DNA from: an uncultured Oscillospiraceae bacterium
Lineage (GTDB): Bacteria > Bacillota > Clostridia > Oscillospirales > Oscillospiraceae
Direction: 5' to 3'
Length of the DNA: 10,195 bases
NCBI GenBank assembly: GCA_904398675.1
Contig: CAJFPI010000233.1
Location: forward strand, 1 to 10,195
Shown here: piece by piece, positions 1 to 5,836 of the stretch
Layout of the letters: each line of letters begins with the position of its first letter
How positions within the stretch are numbered: position 1 is the stretch's first letter
Translations under genes and position numbers: made by a program
The notes under the pieces: model-generated
The model's database searches: none
What the model saw: only the letters and a program-made list of their open reading frames with translations
What the model was told of the DNA's origin: nothing

Positions 1-937
1 CAAGGCCCGGGCCGGGGAAGGGCTGGCGGTAGACCATGCTGTCCGGCAGGCCCAAGGCCTTGCCGCAGGCGCGGACCTCGTCCTTGAAGAGCATCTTCAG
101 CGGCTCCACCAGCTCAAACTGCAGGTCCTCCGGCAGGCCGCCCACGTTGTGGTGGCTTTTGACAGCCTTCACGGTCTTGGTGCCGCTCTCGATGATGTCG
201 GGGTAGATGGTCCCCTGGCCCAGGAAGGAGATGCCCTCCAGTTTCCGGGCCTCCTCCTCAAAGACACGGATAAATTCCGCGCCGATGATCTTCCGTTTCT
301 GCTCCGGATCGCTGACGCCGGCCAGCTTATCCAAAAAGCGGTCCACCGCATCCACATAGATGAGGTTGGCCCCCATCTCCTTCTGGAACACCTGGATCAC
401 CTGCTCCGGCTCGCCCTTGCGGAGGAGGCCGTGGTTGACGTGGACGCAGGTGAGCTGGCTGCCGATGGCCTTGATGAGCAGGGCCGCCACCACCGAGGAA
501 TCCACGCCGCCGGAGAGGGCCAGCAGCACCTTCTTATCCCCCACCTGGCGGCGGATCAGCTCCACCTGGTCGGCAATAAAGTTCTCCATGTTCCAGTTGG
601 CCTGAGCGCCGCAGGCGCCGAAGACAAAGTCCTCCAGGGCCTTTTTCCGCTGTGCGTCGTCCGCAGGCCAGGGCTCTCCGCCCTTGTGGTCGGCACAGTA
701 AACGGGAATCCCCGCGCCGTACACGTGGGCGCCGGCGTCGATCTCCACGCCGTCCACCACCCGGTTGGGGCCGCCGTTTAAGATAATGCCCTTCACATTG
801 GGGAGGGCGGCAAGGGCCTCCTGGGAAATATCGTGGGGATAGATCTCAGAGTAGACGCCGAGGGCGCGGATCTCCCGGGCAATCTGGGGATTCTGCTCAC
901 TGCCCAGGTCCAAAATCAGTATCATGTCCTGTTTCAT
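1..937 (-). CDS. guaA: GMP synthase, 5' part; ATP-pyrophosphatase domain intact, glutaminase domain reduced (3' end outside window)
   Basis: GMP synthase aminates XMP to GMP using ATP, the last step of de novo guanine nucleotide synthesis in the cytoplasm. The first 312 residues are visible. The ATP-PPase domain is clear: the PP-loop LSGGVDSSVV lies at residues 141-150, VNHGLLRKGE at 167-176, GQGTIYPDIIESG at 240-252, KSHHNVGGLPE at 260-270 and RQPFPGPGL at 304-312, all hallmarks of GuaA. The N-terminal part keeps only the first half of a class I glutamine amidotransferase (LDLGSEQN near 9-16, GIILNGGPN at 50-58). The GICYG nucleophile elbow and the HPE segment are absent: the sequence passes from AGIPVYCADHKG (75-86) almost directly to FVFGACG...NWNMENF (104-120), the join to the ATPase domain. 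The PP-loop starts near residue 141 instead of about 230, with no stop or frameshift. The ATG is preceded by AGGAGGT at 946-952. It may use free ammonia or a separate glutaminase subunit (inference). Confidence 0.95.
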   Translation of the reverse strand, partial: MKQDMILILDLGSEQNPQIAREIRALGVYSEIYPHDISQEALAALPNVKGIILNGGPNRVVDGVEIDAGAHVYGAGIPVYCADHKGGEPWPADDAQRKKALEDFVFGACGAQANWNMENFIADQVELIRRQVGDKKVLLALSGGVDSSVVAALLIKAIGSQLTCVHVNHGLLRKGEPEQVIQVFQKEMGANLIYVDAVDRFLDKLAGVSDPEQKRKIIGAEFIRVFEEEARKLEGISFLGQGTIYPDIIESGTKTVKAVKSHHNVGGLPEDLQFELVEPLKMLFKDEVRACGKALGLPDSMVYRQPFPGPGL

Positions 938-975
938 CGGGGAGTACCTCCTGTCCGTATGCATTTCGCGCTATC

Positions 976-1004
976 AGTATACAGGAAATTCCCCCTGTTT
1001 GCAA
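976..1004 (-). promoter_or_regulatory. Predicted sigma-A promoter of guaA
   Basis: Read on the minus strand, TTGCAA (1004-999) is followed after 17 bases by TATACT (981-976), about 40 bases before the guaA ATG. This leaves a leader of roughly 30 bases with no room for a riboswitch. The -35 hexamer lies in the centre of the perfect inverted repeat at 986-1020. Confidence 0.65.
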
Positions 1005-1020
1005 GAAACAGGGGGAATTT
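986..1020. terminator. Perfect 15-bp inverted repeat; possible terminator of the TSUP pair and/or operator of guaA
   Basis: AAATTCCCCCTGTTT (986-1000) and AAACAGGGGGAATTT (1006-1020) are perfect reverse complements around a 5-base loop. The repeat starts 15 bases after the stop of the downstream TSUP gene, which fits a terminator, but the uridine tract on that strand is weak (AAUUUCC). It overlaps the guaA -35 element and would lie upstream of the guaA transcript, so an operator role is also possible. Confidence 0.5.
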
Positions 1021-1035
1021 TGCCGCCGGATCCGG

Positions 1036-1416
1036 CTATTTTTTTTGCCCGCGCTGTTTCCACACGCTCCACAGCATAGAGCCGCCGGCGTACAGCAGGT
1101 AGATCCCGAAGGGCACACGGAAAAGCTCCGTGTCCCAGCCCAGGGTGAGAAGGGCCGCCGCCAGGGCCGCCGCCGCGCCGGGCAGGGCGGACCACCGCCA
1201 GGCGGGGCCGTCCAGATAGCCGTTTCGGCCGTGGAGGAAGAGCCCCACCCCTGCCGTGGGCAGGAAAAACAGCAGATTGATGGCCTGGGCCTCCCGCTGC
1301 TCCACCCCCAGAAACAGCGTCATGCACAGCAGGAGGAGGGTTCCACCGCCTACGCCCCAGGCGGAGAGCACCCCCGTGGCCAGCCCCGCCAGGGCGGGAA
1401 GGAGCCACTCTGTCAT
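1036..1416 (-). CDS. Half-length TSUP (TauE/SafE) membrane protein, second of a pair
   Basis: The 126-residue product is very hydrophobic and matches one repeat of the TSUP (TauE/SafE, YfcA) anion/organosulfur transporter family, whose usual members carry two such repeats in about 250 residues. The signature is near the N-terminus: a small-residue helix (PALAGLATGVLSAWGVGGG, 7-25), then a hydrophobic stretch and REAQAINLLFFLPTAG (41-56), with further helices near 77-95 and 101-118 and a basic tail. Its ATG (1416-1414) overlaps the TGA of the preceding half-gene as ATGA. No Shine-Dalgarno sequence is visible (CTACCTCCT precedes the ATG), so translation probably depends on reinitiation from the upstream gene. 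The two products probably assemble as one transporter (inference). The substrate cannot be read from sequence; sulfite, sulfonates and other small anions are known for the family. Confidence 0.85.
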   Translation of the reverse strand: MTEWLLPALAGLATGVLSAWGVGGGTLLLLCMTLFLGVEQREAQAINLLFFLPTAGVGLFLHGRNGYLDGPAWRWSALPGAAAALAAALLTLGWDTELFRVPFGIYLLYAGGSMLWSVWKQRGQKK

Positions 1417-1766
1417 AGGAGGTAGCGCACCCCCCCGTAGAGCAGAAAGAGGGCGAAGAGCACCCGCAGCGCCGTCACCGGCACCTTGCCGAAGGTAAGC
1501 CCTCCCACCGCGCCCCCTGCGGCCCCTCCGGCAAGATAGGGCAGGGCCCGCAGCCAGTCCACCTGCCCCTGCCAGACGCAGACGGCGGCAGACACAGCGC
1601 ACATGGGAAAAATGGCCGCCACGCAGGTGGCAAAGGCGGACCGCCCCTTTACGCCGCCCCATCTGGTCAAAAGCGGCAGCAGCACCATGCCGCCGCCTCC
1701 GCCGAAAACGCCGTTGGCAGTTCCAGCCAGAGCCCCGGCGAGAGCCAGCCGGATCTTTTTCACCAC
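1413..1766 (-). CDS. Half-length TSUP (TauE/SafE) membrane protein, first of a pair
   Basis: The 117-residue product begins with the classic TSUP N-terminal helix (ALAGALAGTANGVFGGGGG, 8-26), followed by MVLLPLL and the conserved polar patch GRSAFATCVAAIFP (41-54). Further hydrophobic segments lie near 54-66, 76-90 and 99-115, giving about four membrane passes. The start is GTG at 1766-1764, preceded by GGGGGAGGGG a few bases upstream; no better ATG is in frame. The gene ends with TGA inside the ATG of the second half-gene. A shifted frame runs open across both genes, but its upstream part is arginine- and glycine-rich without membrane segments, so it is a shadow. Together the halves equal one normal TSUP protein. 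No clear promoter was found in the 59 bases between this gene and the upstream terminator at 1826-1874. Confidence 0.85.
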   Translation of the reverse strand: MVKKIRLALAGALAGTANGVFGGGGGMVLLPLLTRWGGVKGRSAFATCVAAIFPMCAVSAAVCVWQGQVDWLRALPYLAGGAAGGAVGGLTFGKVPVTALRVLFALFLLYGGVRYLL

Positions 1767-1825
1767 GGGAAACCCCTCCCCCTCCGTCCGGACGGCTTTT
1801 CCCGCCGCCGGAGCACACGCATTTA

Positions 1826-1874
1826 GAAAAACGGACGGCCCGCCGGCAGAGCCGTTAGCTTTGCCGGCAGGCCG
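1826..1874 (-). terminator. Rho-independent terminator of the DUF1540 gene
   Basis: Beginning 16 bases after the DUF1540 stop, the minus strand can form a 13-bp stem (1874-1862 with 1848-1836, one G-U pair) with a 13-base loop. It is followed by TCCG and a run of five T (1831-1827). Confidence 0.8.
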
Positions 1875-1890
1875 CCGCGCTGGGATCCTC

Positions 1891-2073
1891 TTACTTCATG
1901 CGGAAGCTGAGGCAATCGGTGCACTGCTCCTTGGTGGGGTTGGCCTCGTGGGTACCCACCCGGATGGTGTTCAGGCCGCAGTAGGACTCGGTCTGGCAGT
2001 GGTTGGCACAGTTGGTCACAGTGCACTGGATGGCTTTGTTGGGCGCGCAGGCGCCGTTACCGCAGTTTGTCAT
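1891..2073 (-). CDS. DUF1540 domain-containing small cysteine-rich protein
   Basis: A 60-residue soluble protein with eight cysteines (4, 9, 17, 22, 26, 32, 51, 54) and histidines at 25 and 42. The core CTVTNCANHC (17-26), YCGLNTIRVGTHEA (31-44) and CTDCLSF (51-57) matches the DUF1540 pattern found widely in Clostridia: C-x-V-x2-C near the start, an I-x-V-G turn, and a C-x2-C-x-(S/T)-F ending. The cysteine spacing suggests metal binding (zinc or an iron-sulfur cluster), which is inference; no function is established for the family to my knowledge. The extra N-terminal CGNGAC segment adds two cysteines outside the core. The start is supported by AAGGAGG nine bases upstream of the ATG. It is a single-gene unit with its own strong terminator; a promoter could not be placed confidently in 2074-2180. 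Confidence 0.9.
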   Translation of the reverse strand: MTNCGNGACAPNKAIQCTVTNCANHCQTESYCGLNTIRVGTHEANPTKEQCTDCLSFRMK

Positions 2074-2180
2074 GATATGGTTCCTCCTTGATCCGTCAAG
2101 TTTGGGGTTTTGCCGGTTGTATTGTGTGTCCCTAAGAAAAAATTATGCGCCTGCCGCCGGGAAATCTCCCTGGGCGGCAG

Positions 2181-2213
2181 CAAAAAGATCCGTGTACCGG
2201 CGGCACACGGATC
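2181..2213 (-). terminator. Rho-independent terminator of bioY
   Basis: On the minus strand, GATCCGTGT (2213-2205) and ACACGGATC (2195-2187) form a perfect 9-bp stem with a 9-base loop, immediately followed by TTTTTG (2186-2181). It lies 23 bases after the bioY stop and separates bioY from the DUF1540 gene. The remaining bases, 2074-2180, hold only the DUF1540 leader and no recognisable gene. Confidence 0.85.
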
Positions 2214-2236
2214 CTGGAAAATTTTTACTGAACGGC

Positions 2237-2794
2237 CTAATGGGCAAATCTCCGGACGCGCCGGGTGAGAAACAGCGCCAGCGCAATCTTGCACAGATCC
2301 GGCACGACAAAGGGGAGGACGCACCTGCCCAGCACCACCAGCGCGCCCACCGGCCCGGTGGTTGCCGCATACGCCACCATATACCAGGCGGTACCCATAG
2401 CATAGCAGGCGATGAGGCCCAGGACCATGCCTGCCCCAAGCGCCGCGGCGGAGCGTCCCCACACAAGCTCCGCAGCCCACATCACAAGGGCCGAGAGGAG
2501 AAAACCGGCGATATACCCGCCAGTGGCGCCCAGGAGGATGCCCAGGCCCCCGCCAAAGCCGGAGAACACCGGCAGGCCCACCGCCCCCAGCAGCATATAC
2601 AGCAGCACAGACAGCGTTCCCCGCTTGCCGCCCAGCACGCCCACTGCGGCAAACACGCCGAAGGTCTGCAGCGTAAAGGGCACATCTCCTGCCGGAACGG
2701 TGATCCACGCGCAGATGGCGATCACTGCGGCAAAAACAGCGATATAGGTCATGTCACGAACCGTGAGCTTTGTCTCCACTTTTCCCCGCGCCAT
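2237..2794 (-). CDS. bioY: BioY, biotin-binding S-component of an ECF transporter
   Basis: BioY is the integral membrane protein that binds biotin and works alone or with the shared ECF module (EcfA1A2T) to import it. The 185-residue product has the family's length and about six hydrophobic segments. Conserved motifs are VPFTLQTFGV (38-47), LLYMLLGAVGLPVFSGFGGG (64-83), GATGGYIAGF (89-98) and LPFVVPDLCKIALA (160-173), which includes the conserved D166 and K169. An in-frame ATG lies six codons upstream (2812), but its following codons are the ribosome binding site (GGAGGAGGAG), so the ATG at 2794 is preferred. No ECF ATPase or biotin synthesis gene is adjacent, so the energising module must be encoded elsewhere (inference). 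No BirA-type operator was recognised. Confidence 0.95.
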   Translation of the reverse strand: MARGKVETKLTVRDMTYIAVFAAVIAICAWITVPAGDVPFTLQTFGVFAAVGVLGGKRGTLSVLLYMLLGAVGLPVFSGFGGGLGILLGATGGYIAGFLLSALVMWAAELVWGRSAAALGAGMVLGLIACYAMGTAWYMVAYAATTGPVGALVVLGRCVLPFVVPDLCKIALALFLTRRVRRFAH

Positions 2795-2823
2795 ACATTT
2801 CTCCTCCTCCATGGTTTCGCATC

Positions 2824-2853
2824 AGTATACCATGTTTTCCCGCCGCGTGTCAA
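2824..2853 (-). promoter_or_regulatory. Predicted sigma-A promoter of bioY
   Basis: On the minus strand a consensus TTGACA (2853-2848) is followed after 18 bases by TATACT (2829-2824), about 30 bases before the bioY ATG. It occupies the short gap after the cardiolipin synthase stop. No terminator intervenes, so bioY may also receive read-through from that gene. Confidence 0.8.
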
Positions 2854-2863
2854 ACGCAGCGCC

Positions 2864-4456
2864 CTACATCAGCGGGGCAAACAGTTTCAAAAGCGCTCCC
2901 GCCGCCTTTGTCTTGAAGGGCAGGGCCTTCACGTCGTTGTGGGAGATCCGCTGGCACTTGCGCAGCGTCTCCTGAAAATCCCGCTCCACATCCGCCACCG
3001 CCGGCACGCCGCAGAGGTAGGCAGCACATTCAAAGTGGAGCGTCAGGCTGCGGTAGTCCAGATTGATGGTTCCCACCACCGCCTTCCTGTCGTCGCTGAC
3101 AAAGCTTTTTGCATGGACGAACCCGGGCGTGTACTCCCAGATCTGCACCCCGGCGGAGAGGAGCTGGGGGTAATGGGTCTTGGCCAGAGCGAACGCGTAT
3201 TTTTTATCCGGGATATGGGGCAGGATCAGCGACACTTCCACCCCCCGCTTGGCCGCAAAGGTCAGGGCGTTGGCCATCTTGTCGTCAATAATGAGGTAAG
3301 GCGTCATGATGTGGACATACCGTTCCGCCCGGTTGAGGATATCCATGTAGATCTGCTCCCCCACATTCTCCTCATCCAGCGGGCTGTCGCCGTAGGGCAG
3401 GATATAGCCCGTGCGGCTGTCCACCCGGGGAATGGGGATGTCCAGGTAGCGGCGATAGTCCTCCCGGCGCTGGTCCACGTTCCACATCTGCAGGAACATC
3501 AGCGTAAAGCTGCGCACCGCGTCCCCCCGGATCATCACGCCGGTATCCTTCCAGTGGCCGAAACGCACCTCCCGGTTGATATACTCGTCCGCCAGGTTGA
3601 TGCCCCCCGTAAAGGCCACCTCCCCGTCCACCACCAGGATCTTCCGGTGGTCCCGGTTGTTGTGGGAGGTGGAGACAATGGGGCGGATGGGGGCGAACAT
3701 CTTGCACTGGATCCCCAGGGCCCGCAGCTCCTTGGGATAGCGGTAGGGCAGGTGGAACAGGGCGCAGGTCCCGTCGTAGAGCAGCCGGACCTCCACCCCC
3801 TCCTGGACCTTCCGTTCCAAAAGCTCCAGCACGGTGCTCCACATATACCCCTTTTTTATAATAAAAAATTCCAGAAAAATGAATTTTTTTGCCTTCTCCA
3901 TCTCCCGCAGCATGGCCGGGAACATCTCGTCGCCCAGGGAGTAATAGACGGCCTCGGAATTGTCGTAGACGGGAAAGGCGCCCTGGCGGGTGGTGTACCA
4001 GGCCAGGGAGTGGAGATCCGGGTCCTCCGTCCACAGATAGTCCATCAGCCGTTTCTGCCGGGGTACAAACCGGATCGTCTCCCGCGTCAGCTCCTCCAGC
4101 CGGTGGTGGATCATCCGGTGGCCCAGGTCCAGCTTGACAAAACCATACAGGATCACGCCCAGCATGGGCACCGCCAGCACCAGCACCGCCCAGGTCAGGC
4201 GCACTGTCGGGTCGCTGCTCTGGTTGACCAGGTGGAGCACGATCAGCGCCGAGAGCAGCGTGATGCCGCCGTAGAGAAGGGGGCCGTACCGGCTCAGGGG
4301 CTCAAAGACCGCCGCCACCAGCAGCACCTGCAGCGCCATCAGAACCACCACCAGAGTGGTGCGGCCAAAGATCATCTGCAGTGCGCCCCGTTTGCCCTTT
4401 TTCAGCAGCTCATCCTTGTCTTCAAATCTTCGGTTGTTTCCTTCCTGTTTCGTCAT
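2864..4456 (-). CDS. cls: Cardiolipin synthase (two-HKD phospholipase D family)
   Basis: This membrane enzyme condenses two phosphatidylglycerol molecules into cardiolipin and glycerol. The 530-residue product is normal in length for Firmicute Cls. Three hydrophobic segments lie at about 33-51, 57-77 and 88-106, followed by two phospholipase D domains. The HKD catalytic motifs are complete: H270-x-K272-x4-D277 (HRKILVVDG), followed by AFTGGINLADEYINRE, and H448-x-K450-x4-D455 (HAKSFVSDD), followed by VVGTINLDYRS. The C-terminus (LLKLFAPLM) is the usual amphipathic ending. The ATG at 4456 has GGGAGAG upstream and an AT-rich promoter. Codons for residues about 189-203 (KKFIFLEFFIIKKG) form a notably AT-rich patch at 3850-3895, but the frame stays open. 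PssA or other PLD-family activities are less likely given the membrane N-terminus and full-length similarity. Confidence 0.95.
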   Translation of the reverse strand: MTKQEGNNRRFEDKDELLKKGKRGALQMIFGRTTLVVVLMALQVLLVAAVFEPLSRYGPLLYGGITLLSALIVLHLVNQSSDPTVRLTWAVLVLAVPMLGVILYGFVKLDLGHRMIHHRLEELTRETIRFVPRQKRLMDYLWTEDPDLHSLAWYTTRQGAFPVYDNSEAVYYSLGDEMFPAMLREMEKAKKFIFLEFFIIKKGYMWSTVLELLERKVQEGVEVRLLYDGTCALFHLPYRYPKELRALGIQCKMFAPIRPIVSTSHNNRDHRKILVVDGEVAFTGGINLADEYINREVRFGHWKDTGVMIRGDAVRSFTLMFLQMWNVDQRREDYRRYLDIPIPRVDSRTGYILPYGDSPLDEENVGEQIYMDILNRAERYVHIMTPYLIIDDKMANALTFAAKRGVEVSLILPHIPDKKYAFALAKTHYPQLLSAGVQIWEYTPGFVHAKSFVSDDRKAVVGTINLDYRSLTLHFECAAYLCGVPAVADVERDFQETLRKCQRISHNDVKALPFKTKAAGALLKLFAPLM

Positions 4457-4522
4457 GTCTCTCTCCCGCTGTCTCTTCCCGCCGCGGCCGCGCTGCGGGA
4501 TCTGAATGCACGCTTTTGCATT

Positions 4523-4551
4523 ATCGTATCATAATATCACAAAAAATTCAA
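4523..4551 (-). promoter_or_regulatory. Predicted promoter of the cardiolipin synthase gene
   Basis: On the minus strand TTGAAT (4551-4546) is followed after 17 bases by TACGAT (4528-4523) within the AT-rich stretch 4520-4560. The start of the gene lies about 67 bases downstream. The leader contains a small GC-rich hairpin (tcccgc/gcggga arms at 4477-4482 and 4495-4500). Confidence 0.55.
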
Positions 4552-4589
4552 ATTTTCATCCACAGCCCCGTGTTTCTGTTTTCCGCCTC

Positions 4590-4618
4590 TTTCCAGCGGC
4601 GGCAGTGTATGGTATACT
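4590..4618 (+). promoter_or_regulatory. Predicted promoter of the CmpB-like gene
   Basis: TTTCCA (4590-4595) is followed after 17 bases by TATACT (4613-4618), 53 bases before the ATG at 4671. It lies back to back with the cardiolipin synthase promoter, so the 214-base divergent gap is accounted for by two promoters and two leaders. Confidence 0.65.
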
Positions 4619-4670
4619 GCTGTGCAAACCGTTCCATCGCCGGACAGCGCACAGACAGGGAGGATTGCCT

Positions 4671-5678
4671 ATGTACGACTACACTGCACCCCAGTGGCTG
4701 CTCTTTTTCTTTTCCTACTGCTTTCTCGGCTGGGTGTGGGAGTCCTGTTTCGTCTCCCTGCGCACCCGGACCTGGACCAACCGCGGCTTTCTCTACGGCC
4801 CCTGGATCCCCATCTACGGCTTTGGCGCGGTGGTCATCCTTTGGCTGACGCTGCCGGTGCGCCAGAGCATCCCCCTGATCTATCTCCTGGGCATGACCGG
4901 CGCCACCGTCCTGGAATATGTCACCGGTGCGGCCATGGAGAAAATCTTCCATGTGCGCTACTGGGACTACAGCAACGCGCCTTTGAACCTCAACGGCCAT
5001 ATCTGCCTCTTCTGTTCCCTGGGCTGGGGCGTGTTCTCCGTGCTGCTGGTAAAATATCTCCACCCGCCGGTGGAAAAGCTGATCCTGCTCCTGCCCGCCA
5101 CAGCGGCGGAGATCCTCAGCATGGCGCTGCTGGCGGCCTTCGCCGTGGACGCCACCCGCTCCGTCCAGGAGGCCCTGCACCTCAAGGAGCTCTTGGGACA
5201 GCTGGCGGAGAGCAACGCCGCCATCGCCAAAATCCAGGCGCGGCTGGACGAGGCGGCAGATGCCCTTGCCAAAAATTCCGCCCAGCTGCGGGAGCGGCTG
5301 CAGGGACTGGAGGCCTTGCTCCAGGAGCCCCTCCCCGCTGTCCGGGGCAGGGGGCGGAAAGCCCTGGAAACTGCTCTGGGGGAGGCCCGCCGGCGGCGGC
5401 AGGCGCTGCTGCGCCAGCTGAGCGAAAAGGCGGATCTCCTGATGGAAAGCGGCCAGAAGGCGGCGGAATCCCTCCCCGATCTCCCCTCCTTCCGGGAGCG
5501 TCTGCGGCAGATGGAGGCATCCCTGTCCGCCCGGCGGGACCGGGAGCTGCGCCGGGCCGCAGATCTCCTGCGGCGCAACCCCTCCGCCGTCTCCCCCCGC
5601 TACCGCCGGGAGGTGGAGTCCCTGCGGCGCATCCTTGGGCGGCGGAAAAAGAAGGACCGCAAGGAGACGGAGGACTAG
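4671..5678 (+). CDS. CmpB-family (PF06541, putative ABC-transporter type IV) membrane protein with long coiled-coil C-terminus
   Basis: The 335-residue protein has two halves. Residues 1 to about 160 are hydrophobic, with about five membrane segments and the family signatures FLGWVWE (18-24), NRGFLYGPWIPIYGFG (37-52), LEYVTGAAME (81-90), YWDYS (97-101) and NLNGHICLFCSLGWG (106-120). This matches the Firmicute family named ABC_trans_CmpB. No ATPase partner is adjacent and the transport role of the family is not proven. Residues about 163-335 are rich in Ala, Leu, Glu, Arg and Gln with heptad-like spacing, predicted to be cytoplasmic coiled coil and interrupted near Pro220-222, Pro269-272 and Pro304-308. 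The protein ends in a very basic stretch (RRILGRRKKKDRK). The ATG at 4671 is chosen because GGGAGG lies seven to eight bases upstream and the signature begins at once; a longer in-frame start at 4506 lies upstream of the promoter. Confidence 0.85.
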   Translation: MYDYTAPQWLLFFFSYCFLGWVWESCFVSLRTRTWTNRGFLYGPWIPIYGFGAVVILWLTLPVRQSIPLIYLLGMTGATVLEYVTGAAMEKIFHVRYWDYSNAPLNLNGHICLFCSLGWGVFSVLLVKYLHPPVEKLILLLPATAAEILSMALLAAFAVDATRSVQEALHLKELLGQLAESNAAIAKIQARLDEAADALAKNSAQLRERLQGLEALLQEPLPAVRGRGRKALETALGEARRRRQALLRQLSEKADLLMESGQKAAESLPDLPSFRERLRQMEASLSARRDRELRRAADLLRRNPSAVSPRYRREVESLRRILGRRKKKDRKETED

Positions 5679-5718
5679 GCCCGGGGCGGTTTCGCACCCG
5701 GTCGGGAGAGGTCTGGAG

Positions 5719-5755
5719 AAAACCGGGCGGCGGGAGTCAGCTCCCGCCGCCCGGT
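5719..5755. terminator. Strong GC hairpin between convergent genes; terminator best formed on the minus strand
   Basis: ACCGGGCGGCGGGAG (5722-5736) and CTCCCGCCGCCCGGT (5741-5755) form a perfect 15-bp stem with a TCAG loop. On the minus strand it is followed by TTTTC, fitting termination of the acetyltransferase gene. On the plus strand no uridine tract follows directly, but it could still stop the CmpB-like transcript. Confidence 0.75.
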
Positions 5756-5757
5756 CC

Positions 5758-5797
5758 CAGGCTGCCGAAAAAGTCTGTTCACTTTTTTGACAGCCTG
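5758..5797. repeat. Second, imperfect 17-bp hairpin with T-rich arms (terminator or dispersed intergenic repeat)
   Basis: Arms 5758-5774 (CAGGCTGCCGAAAAAGT) and 5781-5797 (ACTTTTTTGACAGCCTG) pair over 17 positions with one mismatch and one wobble around a 6-base loop. The T runs lie inside the stem rather than after it, so it is not a textbook terminator. It sits three bases from the first hairpin, in the gap between convergent genes. The end sequence CAGGCTG...CAGCCTG resembles a mobile or dispersed palindromic unit, but only one copy is present in this window. Confidence 0.6.
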
Positions 5798-5836
5798 AAA
5801 CCTCATGCGCCGCCGGCGCACCACAGGGGCGCTCTG

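Noticed and set aside
149..781. A 210-codon plus-strand open frame opposite guaA.
   Set aside because: The minus strand here encodes unmistakable GMP synthase motifs; the plus frame matches nothing recognisable.
1784..1795. Perfect 12-base palindrome CCGTCCGGACGG upstream of the TSUP pair, considered as an operator.
   Set aside because: It is short and GC-only in a GC-rich background, and no promoter could be placed around it.
3850..3895. AT-rich homopolymer patch inside cardiolipin synthase, considered as a slippage or frameshift site.
   Set aside because: The frame remains open on both sides and the encoded residues (a Lys/Phe/Ile segment) fit the conserved strand before the first phospholipase D domain.
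4477..4500. GC-rich hairpin in the cardiolipin synthase leader, considered as a riboswitch or attenuator.
   Set aside because: The stem is only 6 bp and no conserved aptamer or alternative terminator is visible.
2003..4534. A very long open frame on the plus strand opposite bioY and cardiolipin synthase.
   Set aside because: Its translation is rich in His, Gln, Arg and Pro with no recognisable domain, as expected for the antisense of GC-rich genes. The minus strand carries two clear conserved proteins there.
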